From Daphnia pulex (Eukaryota; Arthropoda; Branchiopoda; Diplostraca; Daphniidae), in assembly GCF_021134715.1 (NCBI RefSeq), contig NC_060028.1, positions 7,338,501 through 7,402,500 of the forward strand: DNA of 64,000 nt. Direction: 5' to 3'. Numbering within the stretch: the stretch's first letter is position 1; each line of letters starts with the position of its first letter. The notes beneath the pieces are model-generated. The model had not been told where the DNA came from. It saw only the letters and a program-made list of their open reading frames with translations, and ran no database searches. A program made the translations under genes and the position numbers. This document shows, piece after piece, positions 35,491 to 46,130 of this stretch.

Positions 35491-37139
35491 TTTGAGACAG
35501 CCAGATCGTCTCTGATGCAATTCGTCAGCTTCTTTGTGGATCCCGTTTGGCTGTCCATCGACGTGTACTATGGTTACAATGTCCCCGAGTTACAATCGCC
35601 GATTGTGCTGATGGACTATGACACCAAAATCGAGTTGCTGGAGAAAATATCTGAGCTGAAATATGTCGGTAGCATTTCCGATAAATTTGGCGAAGCTCTA
35701 GAAAGAGCTCAAACGGTAAAAATACTTTATAATTTACGGGTTAGCAAATAATTAAGCTTCTTTTATGACGTAACAGAGAGCCTATAGCGGGCAGGACGTC
35801 ATTATTTTAACGGCAGTTCAAACATTTTCGAGTCTGAGTACTTGGGTCAAGTCGTACCAAGAAAACAAAGTCAACGCCCATCTCGTTCATTTTGGAGTGT
35901 CGACGACCAAGTTGGATATCGCCCAGCTGACTCGTTACGGCAGTTCGAATTTCGTGCCGAATGTCATCAACAACCGCGCAATGAGCGCCTACTCATGGCC
36001 ATTGGGCGGTCAATACCCTTCAGTCCGTTTATGAGAAAACGAGAACTCACCGAGCTAAAGTAAATTCAAATCAAATTTTAATTCTCTTATGAATCACGAA
36101 ACTCATTTTTGTTATTGATTTGATTAGATTTTTGAGCAGTCCATTATTCAGAATTCGTCCTCCGACGTCAACAAGACGGGTACTTTTTACCTGGACAGCC
36201 CAGCGTCCAGGTTGCTGGTTTCCCTCTACTACGACGACGAAAACGAAGCCATCAACGTCAGATCGTTCACCCTCACTCAACCGAACGGACTGCGAAACGA
36301 CACAACTGACTTAGCCATTATTAAAAAAGATTTCCTTACATTTACCTTGGAATCTGCGCTTGAACCACTTCCTCAGGTAAATTCGAATTTGAATTTCGAA
36401 AACTCTGAAATTCGCAGTGAAAACATGCCATTTTTTATTCATTAAATTTTTATTTTCTTTGCAGGGTCTTTGGCGATTTGAAATCATTTTTCAAAGAAGT
36501 TCCAGTCTGACGGATAAACGACTGGGCATCTGGGCTGAGTCTGCCAATTCGTCTCAAATCCAGCTGAAGACCTGGAACAGCGCCCTGGATAACCAACAGC
36601 CGTTAGATTTCACTAAAGCGCCGGTCGGCCTCTACGCCCAGCTGACGCAGAACAACAAGCCAATTCGAGGAGCCAATGTCACGGCCTTCGTCTACGTCAG
36701 CGACAGTGGTGGATCGACTTCCAGTTTGCTGGCCGAAATCCCTTTGATGGACGAAGGCATTTCAGGTATAACCCCAAAAAATTCAGCAGGTGAATTGTTA
36801 AATAATTTATACCCATAATTATTAGATGTGACTTCCGGTGACGGAATCTATTCCGGTTTCATGATCAAGCCGTCAAATTCGTCTTTCTCCTATTCCGTCT
36901 ACTATCGGGCGTACGGCGTCAACAGCCTGGCCGAAGTCGACAATGGTATAACCTTACCCAATTAATAACTATTCAAACTGAAAACTTAATTTCAAACTTG
37001 TCTTCGTGTAGGAGTGTACAGCCGACAACCGACGACCGGAAGCGTTATCCCGATGTCGGATCCTGTTCCGGCCGCCATCCAATTCAACCGTTTCGAATAC
37101 GGACCGACACCAATGGGGACGCATTCGACTGGACCTTGA
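35491..37139 (+). pseudogene. Calcium-activated chloride channel regulator (CLCA) 5'-truncated copy
   Basis: C-terminal part of a CLCA-family protein. Pieces: 35491-35715, 35777-36059, 36128-36376, 36465-36765, 36836-36945, 37012-37139. The first two cover part of the von Willebrand A domain (ISELKYVG...FGEALERAQ, then DVIILTA). The later ones cover the conserved beta-sandwich region, with WRFEIIFQRSS, GLYAQLTQNNKPIRGANVTA and DVTSGDGIYSG, which matches the CLCA 'DGIYSRYF' segment. Signal peptide, the N-terminal HExxH metalloprotease-like domain and the start of the vWA domain are missing. The frame slips once near 36030 at the end of the second piece; the following exons read well. Full CLCA proteins are secreted, self-cleaving modulators of anoctamin chloride channels. 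This copy cannot make one. Confidence 0.7.
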
Positions 37140-37384
37140 CTCTTATACGAACGTCCCAAATTCACACAGCGTCATAAATCAATCCACCAGCTAAAATGTG
37201 AACTTGGTCACGCGGATTGAACGAGACGGAACGTAGTTGACTCATGCTGCGTAAAATTATTTCTGGTTCCACAGCTCTTTCTATTCAATATTCATGGAAG
37301 GAATTGTTGCTTGCAAAGTTATACTGCTGAATAAAGAGACATATCATTCTCATATCGGCAAATGTCAATACCAATATTCATCAT

Positions 37385-37827
37385 TTCAACATTTGATGTA
37401 AGAATCATTTTCTTTGTGGTCAAACAGATTTTTCCAAAAAGGATCTGATGAATAAGCAGCGGCTTCTTGCCGGTTGACATCGCGAGGCCATCCACCTTCC
37501 TTGTGGAAAACTCCGTGGGCCTCGGTCGTAGCACAATCCGTATTGATCTAAATTTTCCAATACGTTTTGTATTAGCTAATGCTATTGACAAATTTAAATT
37601 CAATACTGACTTACATTAAGTGCTGAAACATCACAAGCTTGGCATTGGACTCCGATTTCTTTACTCCGCGCTATGGTAAACAAAGATGTCAATTGCGGAT
37701 CCGGGAAAATGTCGACAAATTGTGGCGGGTTGAAAACAGCGTCGGAGAAGTTACATTTCCTCCTGCTCAGTACTTTAACATGTCGACGTATAACACAGGT
37801 AAGATCCATCTTTGGAGGAACCGTCAT
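37385..37827 (-). pseudogene. Axonemal dynein intermediate chain 2 (DNAI2) N-terminal fragment
   Basis: Two consecutive exon-like pieces on -, 37827-37615 and 37547-37385, joined in phase 0 by a normal GT-AG intron. They match the start of DNAI2/IC69: RKCNFSDAVFNPP, VDIFPDPQL, IGVQCQACDVS, then ATTEAHGVFHKEGGWPRDVN (human GVNHVEGGWPKDVN). Reading ends at a stop after KENDSYIKC. Weak DNAI2-like similarity continues in another frame to ~37320. The WD40 beta-propeller, two thirds of the protein, is absent because the CLCA copy on the other strand follows directly. DNAI2 works only in outer dynein arms of motile cilia and flagella, so the fragment is a relic or captured piece. Confidence 0.7.
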
Positions 37828-38143
37828 ATTGATCGATCTTCGTCGATCGGTAGTTCGGGACTGACAATGTAACTGGCTCCACCTTTGCAATATGAACAAT
37901 TCCTGCGGACAAACAAGTACATGTCCTTGTTAGTCGCGCAGCGCAATTTCGCGTTATTCGAAAAATACAAAAAGGAAATACATTTTCTTGAGCGATTCGC
38001 GAAAAGTGCCATTTCCGTCTGCCACATGCAAGAAAAGTTTGAGGCAATGACGAATTAATCAGCCCAACGCCCTTGTTGTCTATACTCAATGTCTACTACA
38101 CTTTTATTGACCAACTTAGTTCTTTTTCTGAATTTGATATCGA

Positions 38144-38398
38144 TTGAAGAAACGAAATAGATTTTCGCCTAAGGTGACATCAGAGTTGAATCGATCAATC
38201 GGTCTAGACTTTGTCTTTGTCACAAAATCTTGGCTGATACCTGATATGTTCCAATTTGAAAATGTTGGATTTTCTAAAACGGTTGGGAACTATAAATATT
38301 TGTTATGTGCAGATTGTGAAATCGGTCCAATAGGGTGGCACTGTATAGACAGCCAAGAAAGCTGTGTGGCTGATCAACGTGTAAAACACATGGAATAA
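38144..38398 (+). pseudogene. RABIF/Mss4 C-terminal fragment
   Basis: The frame ending at 38398 contains WLIPDMFQFENVGFSKTVGN, then YKYLLCADCEIGPIGWHC and ADQRVKHME. This is the C-terminal half of RABIF/Mss4 (human DMFIFENVGFTKDVGN...CADCEIGPIGWHC), a zinc-binding chaperone for exocytic Rab GTPases. The second CxxC of the zinc site is present. The N-terminal half with the first CxxC is not found upstream. The frame has no ATG and opens after a stop at 38136; an AG acceptor near 38151 or 38163 could start an exon. It is either a fragment or a gene whose first exon I failed to see. Confidence 0.65.
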
Positions 38399-38665
38399 TG
38401 AATACAAAACCAGTTTATTTAATTACATTTTTCACATTCATAAAATTTGAAATATGGGAATGCTCTTTAACAGAAGAGGAACACAACAGGTACAATATTC
38501 AATATTATGAAATTTTCTGTTTTTCTTAATTATTGGGTATGACAAGCATTTATACATGACAAATGGAACTTCAAAATATCTCTATATTCGGTCTGACATA
38601 GTTATAAATAAATGCGAATGTTGCAACGCTTACGCTAAGTGCAACAACCTTCGCAGTTTGGGATC

Positions 38666-39890
38666 TTAAATTTCTGAATCCAAAGGAGTCCAACGTTGAA
38701 TAGCCGCTTTTGTATGTTTCCCTTGTAAAGCAGCCTTTCTCTGTTCCATTCTCCTTTTCCTCTCTTCGTCCTCTTCCTTTATCTTACGAATACTACAACA
38801 AGATGAAACATTAATGTCATTCAGGAAATATCAGCAGAAACTTAATGCTTAAGATACTTTTCAGCGTGCATCTCTCGGACAACTGTTTCCATTACATCTG
38901 GTGGATAGGTTCACATCAACTTTTCTGTTTCAGTACTATCAAATGGTAGATTATCAGGGACCTAAGATAAAACTGTAAGAACATTAATCGAAAAAGAGCT
39001 TATTAAAAAAATAGTACGTTGGAGAGCATTTGATGTAGAAGCGGCATCTCGCACGGTGTCAAGAAAATATCACTTGCTCTATGCAACACGACGACAGCAG
39101 ATAGATACATAGAGGTCCATGGATGTGAGAACATTAATACATCAAACAATCTTACGACAGCTTCGTAATCGTTGAGAACATGGCCAAACCAAGTAATCGC
39201 CCACGGAAGGCAGAAAATTGTCCCTAGCTTTGACCTAGAATTATAACAGGTTATTCAAATTTTAAAGAGAATCTTTCTCTTTTTTTTTAGGGGGGGGGAG
39301 AGGGGTTTCAAATACCTCATCAAATAATTGTACAAATCACGATTTTCATTTTTGACTAGTACATACACTAAGTTAAGAATTTCCATTGTAGATAGGCTCC
39401 ATATCTGGTCCCATAAACAGTTGGAAATGTGATTGGGAAAGTCTGCATAACACACTGTAACTTTTATCTTCTCCTAAAACAAGCAACAGTGTGATGGCAA
39501 TATCGTGAAAACCCTGTGCATGGAAGCATAATAATTGTAAGAGGATCATCTTCGTAATTTAATTTTGCTATAACCTGATAGTAATGGAGACCTTCATTTG
39601 CTATCAGAACTCTTATTATCAGCTCTGTGAATTTTACTTGGAGGTCTGCTTGAATATTTTCATTAATACCTAGGCGGATAATAAAATTTTAAGAATAGAA
39701 AATATACATAAAAGAAATATTATTGCTACCTGGAGGGAAGCATTTTAAAATTCTTTGACATCCAATACCACCTGGTTGTAGTACTGATGATGCTTTATCT
39801 CTTCTGATGAAACTCCTGTTTCCTTTAACTGGTGTAACAATTTGATTCTTAACAAATAGACAGAATAAACAAACATTTTTACACAAATGT
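38666..39890 (-). pseudogene. TBC1D20-like Rab GTPase-activating protein pseudogene
   Basis: Copy of TBC1D20, the RAB1/RAB18 GAP of the ER/Golgi. Matching segments in order on - are HHQYYNQVVLDV then ILKCFPPG (~39840-39735), RVLIANEGLHYYQ with GFHDIAITLLLVLGE (human HYYQGYHDI), FCLPWAITWFGHVLNDYEAV (39238-39012), and a charged tail ending WTPLDSEI at 38666. Frame slips occur in the first segment and near 39400, and an in-frame TGA lies near 38911. The tail lacks the C-terminal transmembrane helix of the family. Introns are kept. It opens just inside the right arm of the element. Confidence 0.75.
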
Positions 39891-39974
39891 TAACTTACGT
39901 TTACTTATAAAGAAAGAAAATATGTTACCCGAGACAACATATTTTTCACAAACAACGCATATTTTGACTTTTGA

Positions 39975-40595
39975 GCCTCAATTAACCAGCAAAACTCTTG
40001 TCTGACTTTTGGAAAAAAACAAACTGACAAGTGACAAGCAGACAACTCGAAACTGTTGATGTAATTTCCAGGCGCGTTCTTAAACCTGCAAACGCGTAAA
40101 AGTTTGTACGCAACCTGAACCTCCTGAGTCCTGAATACGCAATAACGCAGTCAATAAATGACGTTTCACTTTAATTCTCTAAATACAAAATAATAAAAGT
40201 GTTTACACCGTATAAATACATAAGAGAATAATTACTTAAGAAAATAGTTACTTGTGAGAATAATTACTTAAGAAAATAATTTCTTGAGAGAACAATTACT
40301 TAAGAATATAATTACTTAAGTCGTTGCTAGTGACTTACGAACAATTGTACTAATAGAACCTATTATTTGTGAACATAATTTTAATTACTGGTTACCATAA
40401 TTACTAGCGAGTATTTGACTAAATACACGTTGCATGAATTACTTAAAGCCCGAATTATTAAAAATTTTAAATACAACAGTCCATAATTACTTAAGAACAA
40501 AAATACTTGTGTCCTTAATTTCAATAAAACAAAATTTTGAAAGAGCTTGATACCATATTTACTAGTGAAAATAATTACTTGTATCCGGATCCCAT
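39975..40595 (-). repeat. Right inverted arm
   Basis: Reverse-complement counterpart of 32091-32682. The inner ~220 bp align along their length with substitutions and a few indels. The outer ~390 bp carry AATTACTTAAG-type motifs, the reverse complement of those in the left arm. It ends at TATCCGGATCCCAT. Confidence 0.85.
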
Positions 40596-43098
40596 GGGAA
40601 CACCTTTTTTGTGGTTTCAGGCTAAAAAAATTCCAAACAACAACAAAGGAACTGATTGACTGATGGATTTATAATTATTTTTAGCTTGAAGGTAGTCTTC
40701 CTCAGCAACATTTCCTCTTGGTATTTACAACACTAAAAGAAAAAGGAACGACGACCTCCAAACCTCTCCCCCCCCCCCTCTTTCGAACCCTTCGGCTTCT
40801 CTCAACAGTCTTGCAGGGCGATAAAAAATAATCGTAGTAATGGCTGCCATGTGTGTGTATGTATAACTTTAAGAGTAAATCACGTGCTAAAAATTGTAAC
40901 TCCTTAAATTGAAGCGGGTATTTAACGATTCCTTTGATGCGCAACCACCGCACGGCTGTTTATGGTGAATTGGACTCTTCGTTCGTCGTTTTAACTTGAC
41001 CCACATGTTTTTCCTTTTTCCGGTCGGTTTGGTTTTTCTCGATCGCGAGAGCATTCATCAACTAGCAGTCTACATGCGGGCTGCTGTTTCAATCATTATC
41101 GTTATATATATTTGTACAAACGGAAACAAATTCTTTATAGTTATATATCCCAGCCAAAGCGCTTTCTCTCTACAGATGAATAAGCGGTGTCGAATAAAAT
41201 TCAGTTACGAAAAATTGCGGTGAAAAGATATTCGAGAACAACTTTTCGAGAAGGGGAGAAAAAAGAATCTTTTGATTTTCTTTTTTTTTTCGACACAAAG
41301 ATGTCGGGTCTATTGAAGCAACAGCGATCTTGTGAATAGCCAAGCATTCCCCCTCCTTGTGCTAACAGCGTGCGTCACGGGTAAAATATATCGCCTGAAG
41401 GAAAAAAGGCCGCCATTTCGAAATTTCGACCAATGGCCAACAAGGAAAGGCGGGTTGAAGCCAGCGCCACATTGATAGCTTTCGAGGCCTTTTTTTCTTT
41501 CTTTCTTTACCAGCAGCAGCTAAAAAGCCCATTTTTTCGAAAGGGAGGAGAAGAAGAAAAAGTAGGGGTTGGGAACGAGGAAGAAGAAGAAGTAGTAGAA
41601 AACTCTGCTTGTTCGACAGTTGCTTCGTCGTCATCGTCGGCCCTAGACGGCCCCAATTTCTAGGGAGATTTTCTCTTCATTTTCTTTCTTTCTCTTTGGC
41701 GCCCATCGGTTTTCGTGGCCCACTTTTTCTTAGTGACGCTCAGTCCGAGCAGCAAGAAGCAACATGCTGCCAACAACTCTTCATGCAGCTGTGAAAATCT
41801 CTTCAAGTCTCGCCACCACTTGTTGCCGGGTGATTGTGTGTCTGGTCCATGTTAACTTGATTTGGCGACCGAACTGAAAATTGTTGGTTGATAATTTCAT
41901 GACTAGATCCACACTCATCCAGTGACACAGTTGGTAATTCGTCCGCTTTTCATTTTCTGTACTTGTCTAGCTAAATTAGTATTCTTTTTTTATTGTAACT
42001 GGTTGGAAAAATACAAGGAGAACTTGTTTGAAACAGACACACAAAAAAGAGAGAGAGAGTCGAGTTTTTGTTGCACAAAGAGAGGCGTGCGCGCACAAGT
42101 TTCGAAGGCCAGAAAGAAGCGGGAGAAGGGAGAAGTAGGAACGGCGTCTTCCTCAAGGCGCTGTCCTTGAGAAAGCTTACCATTTTTTAATACATGTATA
42201 CACAAGACGCTGCTGCTCCATCTGCTTACTGTCTTAGGAAAATATTTCGTGTTTCTACCCAAGCTTTTTTTCTATCATGGCCACCTGTTATTTCTCCCCC
42301 CTCTACTTTTTTAAAAGCTAATTTCAATATTCTATCACGAAGATCTACCTGTTCTCCCCCTCTAAGCTCTTTGTTCGTTCCTTAAAGAAAAACCGTTTTT
42401 CAACTTCAAAAAATGGGCAAGGGGTTGGTGTTTTCCCTTTTAGAAAGCATGGGCCTTTTCTTCAATTCCCCCCTACAAAAAGGCCTAAAGGGATGTATAT
42501 AATTTTCTATAGAGAAGGCCATGAAAAGAAATGAAAAAAAGCCTGAGGGGAGTTCCTCAAAAGATTGTTCTCTTTTGTGGAGCAAGGGGAGGGGGGATGA
42601 TGACGCCCAAGCCGGATACATACCTGAGGAAACTACAGGGGACACAAGTTCCTTTGTTCTCATAGATTCTTGCTTGACGGCCTAAATATAAGATTTTCTC
42701 GAATAGATAATAATAACAAAAAAATAAAAACAGGTTTTTCAAAGTGGAGGAATACTCCATCACGATTATACGGAAAGGTCAACCACGTTCCTTTACTTTA
42801 TACAACATGTCGTGCAACTCTGGAAGGGATGACACGAATTGCTCACCCCACTTAAAAAACCACCGCGTCGGTATTTTTCTTTTAGGCTTTTTCGAAGAAA
42901 AAAATGAGTAGAATTCGTGCATCCGTGAAATGGATGATGATTGAAGAAGAAAGATGGTTAGATTACAACCACGACAGTCCTTTACACTGCTGACTTAATA
43001 TCAAAAGATTGAAACGTCACATCTAAAGTTTCAAATTCTTTTTGTTTTGCTCAACGGAAGAAAAAATAATAAACAAGCAGAGAAAATATAATGAAAAC
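40596..43098. other. Non-coding region between the element and MTMR9
   Basis: No exon is supported. It has purine-rich and GA microsatellite-like runs (42040-42060), C/T tracts, and ordinary AT-rich DNA. Longer open frames here are compositionally simple and unlike any family I know. Confidence 0.5.
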
Positions 43099-45349
43099 TC
43101 AATCAAAGACTGTTCCAATGCTGCTAGGACTATCAAGTAGTCCCTTCGCGATGGCATCACGTTCCAAATCTATCAGTTGGCGGCGGAGACGCTGAGCTTT
43201 AGAGCGCAGCTCTTTGTCCTGCTCACAAATTGCTGCAATGTCACGCCAGGCATTGTCGTAGATGCTGGGTTCCACCACGTAAGCGAGGTACATTGCTGGC
43301 CACAAGTTCTTTTAAATTGAATCAGAGAAGATTAGAATTAGAAACAAGAATTTAAATTGACGAAAATTTATGCATACCACGCTCATAGGAGCAACTGAAG
43401 GCCAGATAACGCGATTGTTGGGCTCGTAGAGCGGGTTAAGGAAAGATCGAAGCACTTCTGGTCGATTTAAATGTGACCATAAACTAACAGTCTTGGACGA
43501 CAGTTGCATTTGATAGCGATCTAATTCGTTATTTCCCAGAAAAGTACCTATTCCCAACGATTAATGATCCAATTCATTAGTTTTCGTGTTGTTTTATGCC
43601 AGGCTAAATTACTTTTTTACCGAATTGAGACCAATAGGAATGACGAGCCAACTGAAGGAGAAATCCTTCATTAAACTCAAAACTGCATGGGAATTGCTGC
43701 ATGATTTGCCAAGTGCAATCAATAAATAGTAAAAAAGTCGGCGCATTTTCTTTGCTCCGTGAGACTGTGTTACTCAGAGCCGAGCGGTGATGGCGTTGAA
43801 CAAAGGGATAACCTGCTTGAATCCATTCACGCTCGATCAAAGCCTCAAAACTTGAAGAAAAAGAAAAATAACCACAGGAGAACTATAGAAGCCTTTCGAT
43901 ATTTGCAAAGGGGATTAAACCTTACCCGTGAACTGTGCGAGAGTCAGGGCTAAGAATGACCTGGGCGAGGGCAGAAACGGCCAATGTAGAATCAAGACCT
44001 TCTCCTCCATGAAGTAGAACAGCAGCAGTTTCTTGATCAATGCACTGAGAAACTAAACAGGCACAATTCATAGTTTCTTTTACGTACGAAAGCCATTGGG
44101 AAGATTCTAAGCGGGACAGCCATTTATCCATAGAACTGCCATTGTCAAGGCAGGCTGAAAAGGGGTTAATAAATATGTCAAAATGTCACTTTTAGGGGGC
44201 CAAACAATATTGCTTTTTACCTTCAACTAGTTTGGATAGCGATTCAAGTAAAGACTGCAGTCTTTCAATGGGTTTATGAATGCGACGCCATTGAGGGTAG
44301 TGAGATTCGGTCTCAAAACCACCTGAACCTTTAGACTTTGGAACGAAATTTTAGATATTTAGACAAGATTTTTAGATTGAAAGAATGATATTATACTTTG
44401 GGGGTCGGTGTTGTGCTCTGGTGGCGGGTATCAATAATGTAACCCCGCATCCCTGGTTTCAACACACTGTTAAGAAGTTTTTCATCCTCACGACAACGCT
44501 TAACATTTGGTCCCGAATGAGGCTGACTACTTCTCATCATCACAGCCTGAATAAAAAGAAAAAGAAATAAAAATATTGCAGCATATTTATGATTAAATGG
44601 CAACTTACTCCTCCTTCATGCCTGTATGAGAGAACTGGAAATCTCCCTCCAACTCGAAACGATGCAGCAGCTATTAAGACGTCATCATCGACCGACTTGG
44701 GAACTACAACAGCAGATGGATAAGACGAGCAGATTGAATAATCCTTATTGACATAAGAAATCCTCCAGTCTTCCTGTTGTTGCATGACTAGTTTGGAAAA
44801 TTCAGTTTCTGGCCTAAATGCTGTCCAACCATCTTCTATTGCAGTGTAAACTGGCTGATAGAAGAAAGGATAATAAAGAGACTGATTCTCTGTGGTAAAA
44901 AAATTATGATCTATTAGCAGGTGGTTTTAGAAGATGTAGGCTTATAAGCACCGATCTGTAATAAATACCTATGGATGATAAGCACTCCAATGAAGCTGAA
45001 ACATTCATCAGTTCTTCTGTATTATTGAAATCAAAACTGATAACAGAAAAATCTTTGCACTTGAGTGTAAGAGTGCCTCCTGCAGCTGGAGGTGTGTTGG
45101 GTTTTCTTTCCACTAAATCTATGATTCTATGAATCAGCTGTAAAAATGAAAAAAAAAACAATGTGAAGGTAATTTACAAAAAACTTAATAAAATTGGTAT
45201 ACCCAAAATTCATCAGGATTTTCTCCTCCAGCAGAGAAAATGAGGTGGTGCCCAGTTATACATAGCACCCCTTCAACAGATTTGTGAAGTGGGCGGTGGA
45301 CCAAAACCTTTTCTACCCTTGGTGACTTGATGAGATGTGCAAACTCCAT
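43099..45349 (-). CDS. MTMR9: Myotubularin-related protein 9 (catalytically inactive)
   Basis: 566 aa pseudophosphatase of the myotubularin family. Exons: 45349-45203, 45137-44969, 44889-44609, 44546-44397, 44335-44221, 44154-43926, 43850-43621, 43547-43378, 43308-43099. The N-terminal PH-GRAM domain starts MEFAHLIKSPRVEKVLVHRP. The phosphatase-like domain contains WRISYVNKDYSICSSYP, GRFPVLSYRHEGG, DEKLLNSVLKPGMRGYIIDT and HYPQWRRIHKPIERLQ. The catalytic CX5R loop is replaced by LLHGGEGLDSTL, with glycine for cysteine, the same loss as in human MTMR9. FEALIEREWIQAGYPF and FPCSFEFNEGFL match the human protein almost word for word. A C-terminal coiled coil follows (ELRSKAQRLRRQLIDLE). MTMR9 binds and stimulates the active 3-phosphatases MTMR6, 7 and 8. 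Divergent from ZMYND8. Confidence 0.96.
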
Positions 45350-46130
45350 TTTCACAGCTCAGCCTTCAGAAAGAGACAATCCATAAATCGGTTTAATGAA
45401 ACCTAATAATTTTCCACAAACCTTGTATTGTAAGGATTTCTTCACCTGTCACAATCTCCAGCTGGACGATTTCAGAAACGAGTTGCGCGCGCAATTGATC
45501 GATAAAGACTAAATGAGGTTAAAAATACAGCATTCGCTTAAAATTTACAGTATTTTGGAAATTATTTTCATCCTGACAGTGAATTATCGTTTCACTTCAT
45601 ACCAAGTGAGCGTAAAAACGTAAACATTGGTGTCGTGAAAAGCAGAAAAAAAAAATATTTTTCATATCCCCAATTGACAACGTTGTTTGCTATATACACC
45701 GCCGGTGTGTCTTGTGTGTGTGACTGTGTGTGTGTGTGTGTGTGTAAAATAATTCTGGCGAAACCCTGAGCTGAAATATATCGCATGCTTCTGAAGTGGT
45801 TCAAGATTCGTGACACCTTTTTATAGAGTGGGTTTGTTTTCACGACACCATTATTGATGATGCTTTTTAATTTGTAACATTCTTCTTGTTTGTAGCATCA
45901 TCACTGGACCGAAATATAGATAGCCTGTGGGCGGAGCTTGTTTGATTGAAAAATCCTCTCCGGATTCCGCCTGCTCTAGCGGTGTTTCTACGAAGCACAG
46001 GAAGGTCAGTCCTCAGTGGTATGCTTGCTAAATTCTACGTTCATTTTCCGTTTCGCAATAACATATTTATTTGGAATCACTAATTGCAGATATCAAGGGG
46101 ACAAGGGAAAAACTGTGCTGCCTGCCCGGA
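45350..46130. promoter_or_regulatory. Divergent promoter region MTMR9/ZMYND8
   Basis: 781 bp between opposite start codons. It probably holds both promoters. A non-coding ZMYND8 exon may end near 46004 (CAGGAAG|GTCAGT) and join an acceptor at TTGCAG, 46089. The middle carries a TG-repeat run. No core promoter motif stands out. Confidence 0.4.
45713..45745. repeat. (TG)n microsatellite
   Basis: Two TG runs interrupted by AC; the longer covers 45725-45745. It lies between the divergent MTMR9 and ZMYND8 starts. Confidence 0.9.

Larger units (their letters stand above)
32091..40595. mobile_element. Foldback-like long inverted-repeat element carrying host gene copies
   Basis: An 8.5 kb block bounded by two inverted arms of ~0.6 kb. 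Both edges read inward as a variant of ATGGGA...CCGGA followed by AAGTAATTATTTTCAC, so they look like true matching ends. The outer part of each arm is full of spaced AAGTAATTA-type repeats, the inner part is unique sequence shared between arms. Short-repeat composite arms are the hallmark of foldback-type DNA elements. Inside are decayed or partial copies of PAF acetylhydrolase, CLCA, DNAI2, RABIF and TBC1D20, keeping introns, so they were gathered as DNA rather than through mRNA. I found no transposase and no convincing target-site duplication. Alternatives are two independent inverted insertions of one repeat, or a segmental rearrangement. Confidence 0.55.

Noticed and set aside
32091-40595. 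Polinton/Maverick or retroviral interpretation of the inverted-arm block
   Set aside because: No capsid, polymerase, integrase or protease-like frame was seen; the interior consists of host gene copies.
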